DNA of 64,000 nucleotides, taken from Leptospira jelokensis. GTDB taxonomy: Bacteria; Spirochaetota; Leptospiria; Leptospirales; Leptospiraceae. The notes under the pieces were generated by a model that did not search any database, was not told where the DNA came from, and saw only the letters and a program-made list of their open reading frames with translations. The stretch spans positions 620,001 to 684,000 of the forward strand of contig NZ_RQGH01000026.1 in assembly GCF_004769635.1 (NCBI RefSeq), in the 5' to 3' direction. Positions 10,034-19,081 of the stretch are shown here, in pieces; position 1 is the first letter of the stretch; each line of letters opens with the position of its first letter. A program made the translations under genes and the position numbers.

Positions 10034-11359
10034 TTATTGGAAGCTAATCTTGTGTTTGATGGTATGGAAAAGGTCTTCCCATTGGGGCTCAGACTTCATG
10101 CGTTCCTTAAATTTGTCGATTCCATGGATGACGGTAGAATGGGTTGTGGAAAAAATCCGACCAATTTGGGCTTTTGGCACATGCAGAACATCGTGGAGGA
10201 GGAGCATACAAAGGTGTCTCGGCGGGATAAAATCTGCCTTTCGGCTTTTTCCAAGTAAATCCTTTCTTGCGACGTTTGTGCGTTCGCATACCAAGTCGAT
10301 GACCATGTCTGGACTGAATCCAATTCGTTTTTTATTGGTAAGGAATCGAACTTCCGCAATTTCTTTGATTTTGTCTTCGGTGAGTAAAAAATACTCATAC
10401 GCTTTTTTGTACATCACCAAATCATTTACGATCCCAATGAGAGCTCTTGAGTCGCCTTCTAATCGTTCGGCGAGCCAAAGGAGTAAGTTTTCGCTCGCAG
10501 GTATGTTGAATTCAGAAAAACTATTTTTGAGTAATGACTTTCGTAATTCTAAGTCGTGCGATTTGATATCGGCTTGTAAACCGTGTACAAACCGAGATTT
10601 GAGTCTTTCATGGAGTGGGAGTTCGTAACTCGGTCTATCGGATGCGATGACAATTTGTCGTTTGCGATCGTATAAAAAATTAAAAAGTGCAAAGAACTCT
10701 TCTTGGGTTTTTTCAGCACCGCCATTCAAAAATTGAATGTCATCAAATAATAAAACATTATAAGATTGGTATCGAATCTTAAACGATTCAAGAGACTCTC
10801 GATTGTTTTGGCGAACAGTAAAAATAAACTCGTTTAAAAATGACGTGCTATTTACGTAACGAACGGTTTTCCATGGATCCTTTTTTTTGATCTCATTGCC
10901 AATGGCATGGAGTAAATGTGTTTTTCCTACTCCGACAGGTCCAAATAGATACAGAGGATTGTATTTCCCAGGTTGTTCTACCACAGTTTTGGCAGCAGTA
11001 TAAGCAATTCGGTTAGAATCCGAAGTGATATAATTTTGAAAGAGGTACTCAGGATTTAAGTCTGAATCAGAATCATCAAATTTAGATTGGATCACTTCTT
11101 TTAAAAGATGTGAAGATGTTTCTGATTCTGTTAGGATGGAAACTTTGAATCTGTCGCCGATGATTTGGTAAACCGCATCTTCGATGAAACTAATGTATTT
11201 TGTCTCCACATGGCGTTTGATTCCACTAGATGGTGCCATTAAGTGAACCACTTGGTTCTCCCACTTCTCAAAGCGAAGTGGAGCAATGAAATTGGAAAAG
11301 TACTTGGGAGGTATCTGTTTCGATATTTCTTCTAAAATTTCTTCCCAACGTATGTCCAA
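10034..11359 (-). CDS. dnaA: Chromosomal replication initiator DnaA
   Basis: 441-residue AAA+ initiator. Walker A is GPVGVGKTHLL, Walker B LLFDDIQFL, and the initiator-specific region follows. The N-terminal domain I (WEEILEEISKQIPPKYFSNF) is present and the linker short. Domain IV is recognisable (ERTNVARKDLLGKSRKADFIPPRHLCMLLL) but its DNA-reading helix is odd: the usual F-GG-R/K-D-H-T/S-T-V-I/L-H is FSTTHSTVIH at residues 403-412, one residue shorter and without Gly-Gly-Arg-Asp. The start is TTG at 11359, preceded by GGGGA. This variant helix predicts a non-classical DnaA box. Confidence 0.97.
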   Translation of the reverse strand: MDIRWEEILEEISKQIPPKYFSNFIAPLRFEKWENQVVHLMAPSSGIKRHVETKYISFIEDAVYQIIGDRFKVSILTESETSSHLLKEVIQSKFDDSDSDLNPEYLFQNYITSDSNRIAYTAAKTVVEQPGKYNPLYLFGPVGVGKTHLLHAIGNEIKKKDPWKTVRYVNSTSFLNEFIFTVRQNNRESLESFKIRYQSYNVLLFDDIQFLNGGAEKTQEEFFALFNFLYDRKRQIVIASDRPSYELPLHERLKSRFVHGLQADIKSHDLELRKSLLKNSFSEFNIPASENLLLWLAERLEGDSRALIGIVNDLVMYKKAYEYFLLTEDKIKEIAEVRFLTNKKRIGFSPDMVIDLVCERTNVARKDLLGKSRKADFIPPRHLCMLLLHDVLHVPKAQIGRIFSTTHSTVIHGIDKFKERMKSEPQWEDLFHTIKHKISFQ

Positions 11360-11642
11360 GCTTCCCCGCCCTAAATGTGAAATCGGGTACTATACTTTTA
11401 GCAAGTAGGTAGAATTCAAATGAAAAATCGGAAAACGTTCCAAACTCCGAAAAATAGTCGAACCGAATAAAAAAATTATGTCACTTAATCTATTTGACAG
11501 AGAAAAATATCTTATGTTTGTTAGCTGGTGTTCGCATAGGTTTTGTTTGATCGAAATCTTTCTAAAAATATGTGTGAAGCCGAAGGGATGAAACAGTAAA
11601 ACGAAACGTTTGCAAAAGTTGTGGTATCTTATGTTTGTTTTC
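11360..11642. promoter_or_regulatory. dnaA upstream region with 15-base direct repeat
   Basis: The 283-base gap between holB and dnaA has no credible gene. TATCTTATGTTTGTT occurs twice, at 11508-11522 and 11625-11639, in direct orientation and 117 bases apart. A TTATGTC like those before dnaN is at 11476-11482. Reading towards dnaA, TATAGT (near 11390) is a plausible -10. The repeats all contain TTATGT and share one orientation. Candidate roles are DnaA autoregulation or part of the origin. Confidence 0.45.
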
Positions 11643-12575
11643 TTACGTTGCAAGTCGTAAGAATAGTTGTGATAAAAGAACATATTCAAGAGCTGGAATT
11701 TCGAAATGGAGTTTCATTTTAAAATCTAGGATGGCTTCAATCCTTCCCACATTGGCTTCAAAGTTTTTTTGTCTATATTCAAACAGTAATAACAAACAAA
11801 TGATTTCTAAAAAATCGATTCCTGTTAGTCCTTCTTTGTTGGATCGAAATTCAGCTAATTGGTCTCTCACCCAGTTTTCTAATTTAAATAATAAAATGGA
11901 ATCATGACAATGTTCCCTCACATTTTCATGCCATTCTTCTAAATATTCATCAGCAATTTCAAATGGATTGAGAGAACCTCCATAATATAATTTTGATTCT
12001 GTGAATTCTTCCCTTCTGATTTTTTTAATTTCTGATTGTGGCAGGTAATGGAAGGGAATGCAAACAGAACGAGATACGATGGTGGGTTTTAAGTTATGAA
12101 GGTCATTGACAATTAAAATGAACTTTGTGTGAGGTGGTGGCTCTTCCAAAGTTTTTAATAAAGTAGTTTCCGCTTCATTATTGATTCGGTTCGCCTCTGG
12201 AAAGAGGACAATCCGATATTCAGATGTATGAGGTTTGTAAGGAATTCTTGTAGATAGTAACCATCGAATCGTCAACTCTTCAGGATCTTTTTCTTTTCCA
12301 ATGGCAATGTTCTTTCGTCTGGGAAACTGAATGAAGTCGGGATGGACTCCTTTCATAAATTGTCTGCAGGAATCACAATTCCCACAAGATGTTCCATTCA
12401 AACATAAAATATGGCGCGCAAACCTTTCGGCAGCAAGCCACTTCCCAACTCCATCAGGCCCATAAAAAATAAGAGACCCAGGTATTCTGGAACGATCCTT
12501 TAAAAAAGAATTTAAATACGTAAGTGCGACTTCTTGGCCAGACACCTGCTCGAATGAAAACAAAGTATCGACCAT
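11643..12575 (-). CDS. holB: DNA polymerase III delta-prime-like clamp-loader subunit
   Basis: 310-residue AAA+ protein. The phosphate loop is GPDGVGKW (residues 39-46), with the lysine present but Trp where Thr/Ser is needed, as expected for the non-hydrolysing delta-prime subunit. A four-cysteine zinc site (Cys58, 64, 67, 70) follows. [16 protein letters not shown] matches DnaX/HolB, and the SRC motif is modified to SRSVC. Together with dnaX at 30.4-31.9 kb it would form the clamp loader that places DnaN on DNA. The gap to ilvE is only six bases. Confidence 0.85.
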   Translation of the reverse strand: MVDTLFSFEQVSGQEVALTYLNSFLKDRSRIPGSLIFYGPDGVGKWLAAERFARHILCLNGTSCGNCDSCRQFMKGVHPDFIQFPRRKNIAIGKEKDPEELTIRWLLSTRIPYKPHTSEYRIVLFPEANRINNEAETTLLKTLEEPPPHTKFILIVNDLHNLKPTIVSRSVCIPFHYLPQSEIKKIRREEFTESKLYYGGSLNPFEIADEYLEEWHENVREHCHDSILLFKLENWVRDQLAEFRSNKEGLTGIDFLEIICLLLLFEYRQKNFEANVGRIEAILDFKMKLHFEIPALEYVLLSQLFLRLAT

Positions 12576-12581
12576 TGCGTT

Positions 12582-13505
12582 TTAGTAAACCGGTGTGAGC
12601 CAATTCATGTACTTAGATTCGTCACCACGTACAGTTTCAAAAAAGATGGATTGGATTTTTTTTGTGATCGGACCGATGGACCCATTTCCAATCACCCTTC
12701 TGTCGACTTCTTTCACCCAAGCGACTTGCACACCTGTTCCTGAAAAAAATAATTCATCAGCAATGTAGAGTTCCGATCTAGCAATGTCTCTTTCGATTAC
12801 CTGGTAACCAAGGTCTTTTGCAATTTGAATGATACTCCTTCTTGTGATCCCTTCTAAGATAGAAGATGGGATTGTTGGTGTATGGATCACTCCATCACGA
12901 ACGATAAAAAGATTTTCGGCAGACCCTTCTGATACAAACCCTCTTGCATCTAAGAAGATGGCTTCATCCATTCCGTTTTGTACGGCTTCCGATTTTGCAA
13001 GTGCTGAGTTGACATACCCACCACTCACTTTGGAAAGAGTTGGGATTTGGTTATCAGAAAATCTTTGCCAAGAAGATACCATGGTTGTGAGTCCATTCTG
13101 TGTATCGAGGTAGTCATCGAGTTTCAAAGCATACACAGTGATGTCTGCTTTCACATCATGGAATCTTGGTGAGAGTTGTAAGGCTGAAGTATAGATAAAA
13201 GGTCTTAAGTACACATTTTGTTTGGCTTCATTTTTGCGAAGTAAATCCAAAATGATGTTTTGGATTTCTTCTGGTGTGATTTTGATTTGGAGTTGCATGA
13301 TCTTTGTGGAGTTCACAAGACGTTTGCAATGTTCAGGCAATCGAAACACATATAGATTTTGTTTCGCTTCGTTGTAGTAACCTCTGATACCACCAAAGAC
13401 ACCTGTTCCATATTGTAAGGCGTGGGTTTGGACACTGACTTTTGCGTCTTCGGAAGGAACAATTTTACCTTCAAAGTATGTATAAGGGAATGAATTCTGA
13501 GCCAT
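12582..13505 (-). CDS. ilvE: Branched-chain amino acid aminotransferase
   Basis: 307-residue fold-type IV PLP enzyme that makes Val, Leu and Ile from their keto acids. HALQYGTGVFGGIRGY is the N-terminal substrate region. The PLP lysine is in LSKVSGGYVNSALAKSEA. EGSAENLFIV and GTGVQVAWVKEVDRRVIG complete the family signature. D-amino acid transaminase and aminodeoxychorismate lyase are related, but the length and GTGVFGGIR favour IlvE. It is the last minus-strand gene before the polarity switch at 13.5 kb and leads directly into holB. Confidence 0.9.
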   Translation of the reverse strand: MAQNSFPYTYFEGKIVPSEDAKVSVQTHALQYGTGVFGGIRGYYNEAKQNLYVFRLPEHCKRLVNSTKIMQLQIKITPEEIQNIILDLLRKNEAKQNVYLRPFIYTSALQLSPRFHDVKADITVYALKLDDYLDTQNGLTTMVSSWQRFSDNQIPTLSKVSGGYVNSALAKSEAVQNGMDEAIFLDARGFVSEGSAENLFIVRDGVIHTPTIPSSILEGITRRSIIQIAKDLGYQVIERDIARSELYIADELFFSGTGVQVAWVKEVDRRVIGNGSIGPITKKIQSIFFETVRGDESKYMNWLTPVY

Positions 13506-13638
13506 TGAGATTCCTATCCTTCCAAACTTCAGGAGTTTCGAAATTAGAAAATGAATTTTATCTTTTTTTCTCTCGAAGCATAGGCCGATGGTTTTGATAT
13601 CGTTCTAGAGAGTAGTCTTAACTCTCCTTTATTTTCAT

Positions 13639-13672
13639 AAGACATAAGAATCGTTACACTAAGAAGACATAA
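13639..13672 (+). repeat. Tandem AAGACATAA pair in the mnmG leader
   Basis: AAGACATAA occurs at 13639-13647 and 13664-13672, directly before the mnmG ATG at 13674. GACATAA is the complement of the TTATGTC found before dnaN and dnaA, so the motif points the same way relative to the downstream gene in all three places. The 168-base divergent gap ilvE-mnmG is also where coding polarity reverses. No strong Shine-Dalgarno is seen. Confidence 0.4.
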
Positions 13673-13673
13673 T

Positions 13674-15548
13674 ATGAATCCATCGTTTTATCCCAACCAA
13701 TTTGATTGTATCGTTGTTGGTGCCGGTCATGCCGGAACAGAAGCCGCTTATATTTCTGCGAAAGCGGGACTCAAAACTTTACTCATCACCATGAACTTAG
13801 ATACCATTGGTCAGATGAGTTGTAACCCAGCGATTGGTGGGATTGCAAAAGGGCATATGGTTCGTGAAGTGGATGCCCTCGGTGGCCTGATGGGTCAGGT
13901 GATTGACCAAACGGGGATCCAATTTAAAATGTTAAACACATCCAAAGGTCCTTCCGTTTGGGCCCCTCGTGCACAAGCTGAGAAAAAACAATACCAACTT
14001 ATGGTGAAACACCAGTTGGAAAAATTGCAACAGCTATCGATCAGACAAGATACGGTTGAAGATTTGATTGTAGAAGGAAACCAAGTGACTGGTGTCATCA
14101 CTGGTCGTGGGTTTACATTTTATACAAAACATGTGATCCTAACCACTGGAACTTTTTTATCGAGTGTGATCCATATTGGAACTTACCAAAAAGAATCAGG
14201 TCGTATTGGGGAACCAACAACGAAAGGTCTTTCCCATACACTTGCCCGTTTTGAATTACGACTCGGTCGATTGAAAACAGGAACCCCTGCACGGGTTCAC
14301 AAGAACTCCATCAACTTTGATGGACTTGAAATCCAAGATGGTGATGAGAACCCTCGTCCCTTTTCTTTTTCCACAAAGAAGATCGATCGAAAACAAATCC
14401 CTTGTTACATCACTTATACAAATGACACAACACATGAACTGATCAAACAAAACTTAGAGTACTCGCCGATGTATTCTGGTCAGATCAAAAGTGTTGGCCC
14501 CAGGTATTGTCCTTCGATAGAAGATAAAGTGGTTCGTTTTGCCGAAAGAGACAGACACCAAATCTTTATCGAACCAGAAGGTTATGAAACAAACGAGATG
14601 TATCTCAATGGTGTCTCCACAAGTTTACCGGAAGAAGTGCAATGGAAGTTCCTTCGTAGTATCAAAGGACTAGAACAAGTGGAACTGATGCGTCCTGGGT
14701 ATGCGATTGAATATGATTATGTGGATCCAACAGAACTGAATCCAACTCTTGAAACCAAAAAGGTAAAGGGTTTGTATCATGCAGGACAAATCAATGGAAC
14801 AACTGGTTATGAAGAAGCTGCGGCACAGGGACTTGTTGCCGCTTACAATGTGATTCGTTCAGTCCGAAATGAAGAACCAATTGTATTCAAACGAAGTGAA
14901 TCTTACATCGGTGTCCTTGTGGATGATCTGGTTTACAAAGGTGTAGAGGATCCATATCGAATGTTCACAAGTCGTGCTGAGTACCGCCTACTCCTTCGAC
15001 AAGACAATGCCGACCAAAGACTCATGCAGTACGGATACGAGATGGGTCTTGTGGAAGAATCCTTATACAAAGAAATGAAAGATCGTTATGCAAGGATCGA
15101 AAAGATCAAATCACATCTCTTTGTATCCGCAATGAAACCTTCCGAGGAACTCACAAAAGTTTTAGAAGAGAAACAGATCACGAATTATAAGTTTGGCCAC
15201 TCGCTTGCTTCCTTTCTCAAACGATCTGATATCAAAATTCAAGACTTAGAACCAATCGTTTCAGAACTTTCGATTTTGAATGAGGATGAAAAAGCAGTTT
15301 TGGAAATGGAAGTGAAGTATGAAGGCTATTTAAAACGGGAACTCGAAACAATCGAATACCGTAAGAAGTTTTTGAACTTCCAGATTCCTTCTGACTTTGA
15401 TTACGCAAGTGTGAAAGGTTTGAAAACAGAAGCCATCGTGAAATTAGAAAAACACCGCCCACTCAATTTGGAAACAGCGCTACACATTTCGGGTGTAGAT
15501 CCTTCCGATGTGGACCTACTCCTTTATCATTTGGTCGATAGACGATAA
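13674..15548 (+). CDS. mnmG: tRNA uridine-5-carboxymethylaminomethyl(34) synthesis protein MnmG (GidA)
   Basis: 624-residue FAD protein that, with MnmE, modifies the wobble uridine of tRNAs. [20 protein letters not shown] is the FAD-binding fold. The GidA signatures are [14 protein letters not shown] and [21 protein letters not shown]. The conserved C-terminal domain follows ([25 protein letters not shown]). Length is normal. The mnmG-rsmG-parA-parB order is a common origin-proximal arrangement, here interrupted by a minus-strand gene at 15.9-16.6 kb. A terminator follows at 15602-15641. Confidence 0.97.
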   Translation: MNPSFYPNQFDCIVVGAGHAGTEAAYISAKAGLKTLLITMNLDTIGQMSCNPAIGGIAKGHMVREVDALGGLMGQVIDQTGIQFKMLNTSKGPSVWAPRAQAEKKQYQLMVKHQLEKLQQLSIRQDTVEDLIVEGNQVTGVITGRGFTFYTKHVILTTGTFLSSVIHIGTYQKESGRIGEPTTKGLSHTLARFELRLGRLKTGTPARVHKNSINFDGLEIQDGDENPRPFSFSTKKIDRKQIPCYITYTNDTTHELIKQNLEYSPMYSGQIKSVGPRYCPSIEDKVVRFAERDRHQIFIEPEGYETNEMYLNGVSTSLPEEVQWKFLRSIKGLEQVELMRPGYAIEYDYVDPTELNPTLETKKVKGLYHAGQINGTTGYEEAAAQGLVAAYNVIRSVRNEEPIVFKRSESYIGVLVDDLVYKGVEDPYRMFTSRAEYRLLLRQDNADQRLMQYGYEMGLVEESLYKEMKDRYARIEKIKSHLFVSAMKPSEELTKVLEEKQITNYKFGHSLASFLKRSDIKIQDLEPIVSELSILNEDEKAVLEMEVKYEGYLKRELETIEYRKKFLNFQIPSDFDYASVKGLKTEAIVKLEKHRPLNLETALHISGVDPSDVDLLLYHLVDRR

Positions 15549-15601
15549 TCAAAAGAACGTAGTCCACTAAAGGATACTTCCAGCTTTCGAAAAACAAAAT
15601 C

Positions 15602-15641
15602 ACCAACCGAGAGGGTTCTCTTCTTGGTTGGTTTTTTTTTA
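15602..15641 (+). terminator. Terminator after mnmG
   Basis: ACCAACC (15602-15608) pairs with GGTTGGT (15626-15632), and GAGA/TCTC (15609-15612 with 15617-15620) extends the stem inside. A T-tract of nine follows. Confidence 0.85.
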
Positions 15642-15899
15642 TCAGAATCTTTCGAATTTCATTTTAGCAAATCGAAAGTAGCCAAATGATTCTTAGAGTA
15701 AAAGCGTAGAGCCATACGATCTACCAAAAATCCAAAGTGTATATCCAACCCGATCAGCCGTCGTAGCCAACCTTTTTGAAAACATTCGATTGCTCCATCG
15801 CTTGGTTACAGTTTGCAATCGAGAGAAGTGAATGAAATGATTCATTACGAAGAGGTCAGGGAATGGATCTGTTTCAGATAAGGGATTGTTTGGTATTTG
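15642..15899. other. Non-coding stretch after mnmG, with an unexplained open frame
   Basis: No convincing gene. On the reverse strand an open frame runs from 15805 to a TGA at 15659 (about 49 codons) with no proper start codon except an internal ATG. Its conceptual peptide contains GWLRRLIGLDIHFGFLVDRM, which looks protein-like. It may be the tail of a decayed gene or a chance frame. Otherwise nothing is seen here. Confidence 0.35.
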
Positions 15900-16625
15900 T
15901 TAATCATAAACAAGGACATGGGTTTTTTCCAAGATCCAATTGTCCCCTTGTTTCACGTGAAACGAGTGTGACTCCAAACTACCATCCGCTTTGTATTTTA
16001 ATTTGTGAACACGACGGTTTTCCCCTTGGAAAAATTCTCTCTCTACTAAGTTACCTTTGCTATCAAACTTATAGTGAATCTCTCCCAGTTCTTTCTTTTT
16101 GTCATCAGTGAGATATTGAATTTGTACGTTTGGTCTTTTGGGATCGATTTGGAATCGGAAAGATTCATTGTCTTTGGTTTCCATATTCTTTCCCTCTGCG
16201 GCAAATACATTTCCTTCACCATCACTCTCAATTGAATACACCATCACTAGTTTTCCTTCGCGGTCTTTTACGTTCATCTTTTTCAAAGCACGGCCTTTGA
16301 ATTGAAAGTCTTTGCGCTCTACCAGGTGACCTCCATTGTCATACACTTCTTCGCTTGTTAACAAACCTTCCGTGTATCGAAACGTAGTTTTACCGTCACC
16401 TTTCCCTTCTTTGTCAGAGTATGTTTCCGTGATCAATTTCCCATCAGAGTTGTATTCATATTCTGCGACATAAACCACCTGTCCTTCTGCATTCCGAACG
16501 ATCTCTTTGGTTGGAACCTTTTTTACTTTTTTGAAAAGATAAGCATCTTTATGGGACCATTTGCCTGGAGTGTAACCTAAGATGGGCAAGGATAAGATGA
16601 TGAAAAAAATAAATGTTCGGAACAT
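15900..16625 (-). CDS. Exported YD/MORN-like repeat protein, unknown function
   Basis: 241 residues from the ATG at 16625, which is preceded by AGGAGA ten bases upstream. The signal peptide MFRTFIFFIILSLPILG is followed by repeated beta-hairpin units of the type YNSDGKLITETYSDKEGKG, YDNGGHLVERKDFQF and YKFDSKGNLVEREFFQ. Such G-x-L-V/I-E/T repeats resemble YwqK/Rhs-like YD repeats that form open beta-sheets. It is divergent from rsmG. One of the two parS sites (15949-15964) lies in its 3' coding end, encoding FHVKQ. No enzyme motif is visible. Confidence 0.75.
   Translation of the reverse strand: MFRTFIFFIILSLPILGYTPGKWSHKDAYLFKKVKKVPTKEIVRNAEGQVVYVAEYEYNSDGKLITETYSDKEGKGDGKTTFRYTEGLLTSEEVYDNGGHLVERKDFQFKGRALKKMNVKDREGKLVMVYSIESDGEGNVFAAEGKNMETKDNESFRFQIDPKRPNVQIQYLTDDKKKELGEIHYKFDSKGNLVEREFFQGENRRVHKLKYKADGSLESHSFHVKQGDNWILEKTHVLVYD
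15949..15964. promoter_or_regulatory. parS centromere site 1
   Basis: TGTTTCACGTGAAACG matches the widespread 16-base parS palindrome TGTTTCACGTGAAACA except for the last base. It lies 1.5 kb before parA, inside the end of the minus-strand gene 15900-16625. ParB binds such sites and spreads from them. Confidence 0.92.
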
Positions 16626-16683
16626 GGAAATGATTTCTCCTACAGGAGACATCGGCGAAAATCTATAAAACGATAATACGATT

Positions 16684-17427
16684 ATGTCAGAAAAAACGAT
16701 CCAAGAAGAAATCCAATCAATCATACCTGAATTATTCCCTGTCCTTGAACCTGAATTTGATTGGGAGCTTGTGAAAAACTTTTATGAGTTTTTAAAACGT
16801 GATAATGAGAAAGGAGGTTTCTTTTCCAAAAACGACTCTGAAAAAATCTTAGAGAGACATATTCTGGAATCACTCATCTTTGTTTGGAAAATGAAAACAG
16901 CCGGGTATGTTTCACGTGAAACAAATATTGCAGATGTTGGAACAGGGCCAGGCCTCCCAGGATTCCTGTTTGCGGTTTTGAAAAAAGCTCCGCATGTCTT
17001 CCTCGTGGATTCTCAAAAACGAAAACTTGCATTGTTGGAAACTGAGGTAACTTCTGGGAGTTTATCCAAAGTTTCAAAACGAGTGGAGTTCATTTATGCG
17101 AGAACAGAAGAGATCAATTCCAATTTTGATGTGGTTACCTCAAGGGCGATGGTTCCCTACCCCTACATTGCGGAAGTGACAACACGAATGGTGAAACAAA
17201 AAGGAATCTTATGTCCCTTTCTAGCACAACCTTACCAAGATTTGGATAAGGAAATGGAAGTTCTTAGCAATAATGGTTTCGTAATGAAAAAAGAAATTCC
17301 CATTCCTGAATTAGAGTTTGTTGGAAAGAGACATATCAAAATACTGCAAAAGAATTCACTTCCGAAAAAGGGATACCCCCGCGAATGGAAAGAAATCGTA
17401 AAGGAGACAAAAAACAAGAATGGGTAA
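16684..17427 (+). CDS. rsmG: 16S rRNA (guanine-527-N7)-methyltransferase RsmG (GidB)
   Basis: 247-residue Rossmann-fold methyltransferase. The SAM-binding motif is [17 protein letters not shown], and [12 protein letters not shown] and [10 protein letters not shown] follow in the expected order. Loss of RsmG gives low-level streptomycin resistance in other bacteria. Codons for YVSRETN include a perfect parS site, an arrangement seen in other gidB genes. It overlaps parA by eight bases, so the two are likely coupled. Confidence 0.95.
   Translation: MSEKTIQEEIQSIIPELFPVLEPEFDWELVKNFYEFLKRDNEKGGFFSKNDSEKILERHILESLIFVWKMKTAGYVSRETNIADVGTGPGLPGFLFAVLKKAPHVFLVDSQKRKLALLETEVTSGSLSKVSKRVEFIYARTEEINSNFDVVTSRAMVPYPYIAEVTTRMVKQKGILCPFLAQPYQDLDKEMEVLSNNGFVMKKEIPIPELEFVGKRHIKILQKNSLPKKGYPREWKEIVKETKNKNG
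16908..16923. promoter_or_regulatory. parS centromere site 2 (perfect)
   Basis: TGTTTCACGTGAAACA is an exact match to the bacterial parS consensus. It is inside rsmG, about 500 bases before parA and 944 bases after the first site. Confidence 0.97.
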
Positions 17428-18181
17428 AATCGTTTCGATCAGTAACCAAAAAGGTGGCGTTGGCAAAACAACCACTGCGATCAACTTAGCATCCAATCTT
17501 GTTGATTTGGGTAAAAAAGTTTTACTCCTTGATATTGACCCACAAGGGAACTCTGGATCAGGACTTGGACTCGAAGTGCAGTCTCTCAGTAAAACAACTT
17601 ATGAAGTGATGATTGGAGAGTTGTCAGCTAGAGAAGCGATCCAAAAAACTTTTATCACCAGTTTGGATATCATTCCTTCTAACATCAACCTATCAGGGCT
17701 TGAGGTAGACTTTCTTGGCATTGAGAAAAAAGAATTCAAACTCAAAGATGCACTTGCTTCTATCAAAGAATCTTATGATTATATTTTAATCGATTGCCCA
17801 CCTTCTCTCGGTGTTCTCACGATCAATGCTCTTTGTGCTTCTCAATCTGTGATGATCACATTGCAAACTGAATACTTTGCTCTCGAAGGACTTTCGCAAC
17901 TCATGCGAATTATATCTCTCGTTCAATCACAATGGAATCCATCCCTCGCATTGGAAGGTGTACTCCTCACGATGTATGACAAAAGAACGAACTTAGCAAA
18001 CCAAGTCGCAGACGATGTAAGAAATTATTTTAAAGAGAAAGTATATGAGACAGTGATTCCAAGAAACATAAAACTCTCTGAAGCACCTTCGTTTGGAAAA
18101 CCAATCAACTACTATGATCCTGATGGGGTCGGTGCAAAAAGTTATAAAAGTTTAGCGGAAGAAATTGTAGGGAGGGCATAA
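17420..18181 (+). CDS. parA: Chromosome-partitioning ATPase ParA (Soj)
   Basis: 253-residue deviant-Walker ATPase. [17 protein letters not shown] carries the signature lysine and P-loop, [10 protein letters not shown] the A-prime motif, and [14 protein letters not shown]alker B. There is no N-terminal DNA-binding domain, so this is the chromosomal Soj/ParAIb-like form. It binds DNA nonspecifically and moves ParB-parS complexes. Start overlaps rsmG; parB follows after three bases. Confidence 0.96.
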   Translation: MGKIVSISNQKGGVGKTTTAINLASNLVDLGKKVLLLDIDPQGNSGSGLGLEVQSLSKTTYEVMIGELSAREAIQKTFITSLDIIPSNINLSGLEVDFLGIEKKEFKLKDALASIKESYDYILIDCPPSLGVLTINALCASQSVMITLQTEYFALEGLSQLMRIISLVQSQWNPSLALEGVLLTMYDKRTNLANQVADDVRNYFKEKVYETVIPRNIKLSEAPSFGKPINYYDPDGVGAKSYKSLAEEIVGRA

Positions 18182-18184
18182 GTT

Positions 18185-19081
18185 ATGGCACTCGGAAAAG
18201 GAAAAGTTTTAGGAAGAGGACTTGGGAACTTAATCCCAGTGAACGAAAACAATGTTGAGATTTCGAAAGAAGAACAATCGGGACTCCGCGAAATCAAAGT
18301 TTCCGAAATCGCACCGAACCCTCACCAACCAAGAAAACAATTTTCAGATGCATCCATCCAAGAGTTATCGAATACGATTGTTGAACATGGTGTGATCCAA
18401 CCCATCGTTGTACAAAAGAATCCATCTGGTTCGGGTTTCATTTTGGTTGCCGGTGAAAGAAGGCTACGTGCTTGTAAACTTGCCGGTTTTGCAAAAATAC
18501 CAGCCATCGTCCGTGACTTGTCGGAAGCAGATATGATGGAACTTGCACTCATTGAGAATATCCAAAGGGAAAATTTAAATCCGATGGATGAAGCCTATGC
18601 CTACCAAGCCATCATCGACAAACGAGGGTTAAAGGTAACTGACCTTGCCACTCGTGTTGGTAAAAACCGAGCCACCATTTCCAATTTGATACGCCTACTT
18701 TCCTTGCCCAAACCATTACAAGACTGGGTGAAGGAAGGAAAATTATCGGAAGGGCAAGCCCGCCCACTCCTTTCGATCCCGGATGCAAAAAAACAATTCG
18801 AAGTCGCGCAAAAAGTAATCAGTGAAGGTTGGAATGTTCGTGAAGTGGAAAACTATGTTTCCAATCTATTGAACCCAGATAAAAAATCGAATTCTTCTCC
18901 CAGTGGTCCTGACAAACGAGATGCAAGCATTGTGAAATTGGAAACAAAACTTAGGAACAAATTTAGTTCGAAAGTAGAAGTGTCGCATAACGAAACGAAC
19001 GGAAAAGGAAAGATTGTTTTTTCCTATGCAAACTTATCGGATATGGAGAGAATCTTAGAGCAACTCGGTGTGAAATTGTAA
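18185..19081 (+). CDS. parB: Chromosome-partitioning protein ParB (Spo0J)
   Basis: 298-residue parS-binding CTPase. The N-terminal domain has PNPHQPRK, the CTP-binding GERRLRACKLAG, and ALIENIQRENLNPMDEA. The HTH (VTDLATRVGKNRATISNLIRLL) and a C-terminal dimerisation domain follow. Two parS sites lie 1.2-2.2 kb upstream. GGAGG precedes the ATG. The last 27 bases overlap the converging ABC transporter gene, so no separate terminator exists here. Confidence 0.96.
   Translation: MALGKGKVLGRGLGNLIPVNENNVEISKEEQSGLREIKVSEIAPNPHQPRKQFSDASIQELSNTIVEHGVIQPIVVQKNPSGSGFILVAGERRLRACKLAGFAKIPAIVRDLSEADMMELALIENIQRENLNPMDEAYAYQAIIDKRGLKVTDLATRVGKNRATISNLIRLLSLPKPLQDWVKEGKLSEGQARPLLSIPDAKKQFEVAQKVISEGWNVREVENYVSNLLNPDKKSNSSPSGPDKRDASIVKLETKLRNKFSSKVEVSHNETNGKGKIVFSYANLSDMERILEQLGVKL

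Noticed and set aside
9788..13673. Classical DnaA boxes (TTATCCACA or complement) near dnaA
   Set aside because: None found by reading the three intergenic gaps; only distant matches such as TTATCCAAA occur inside genes.
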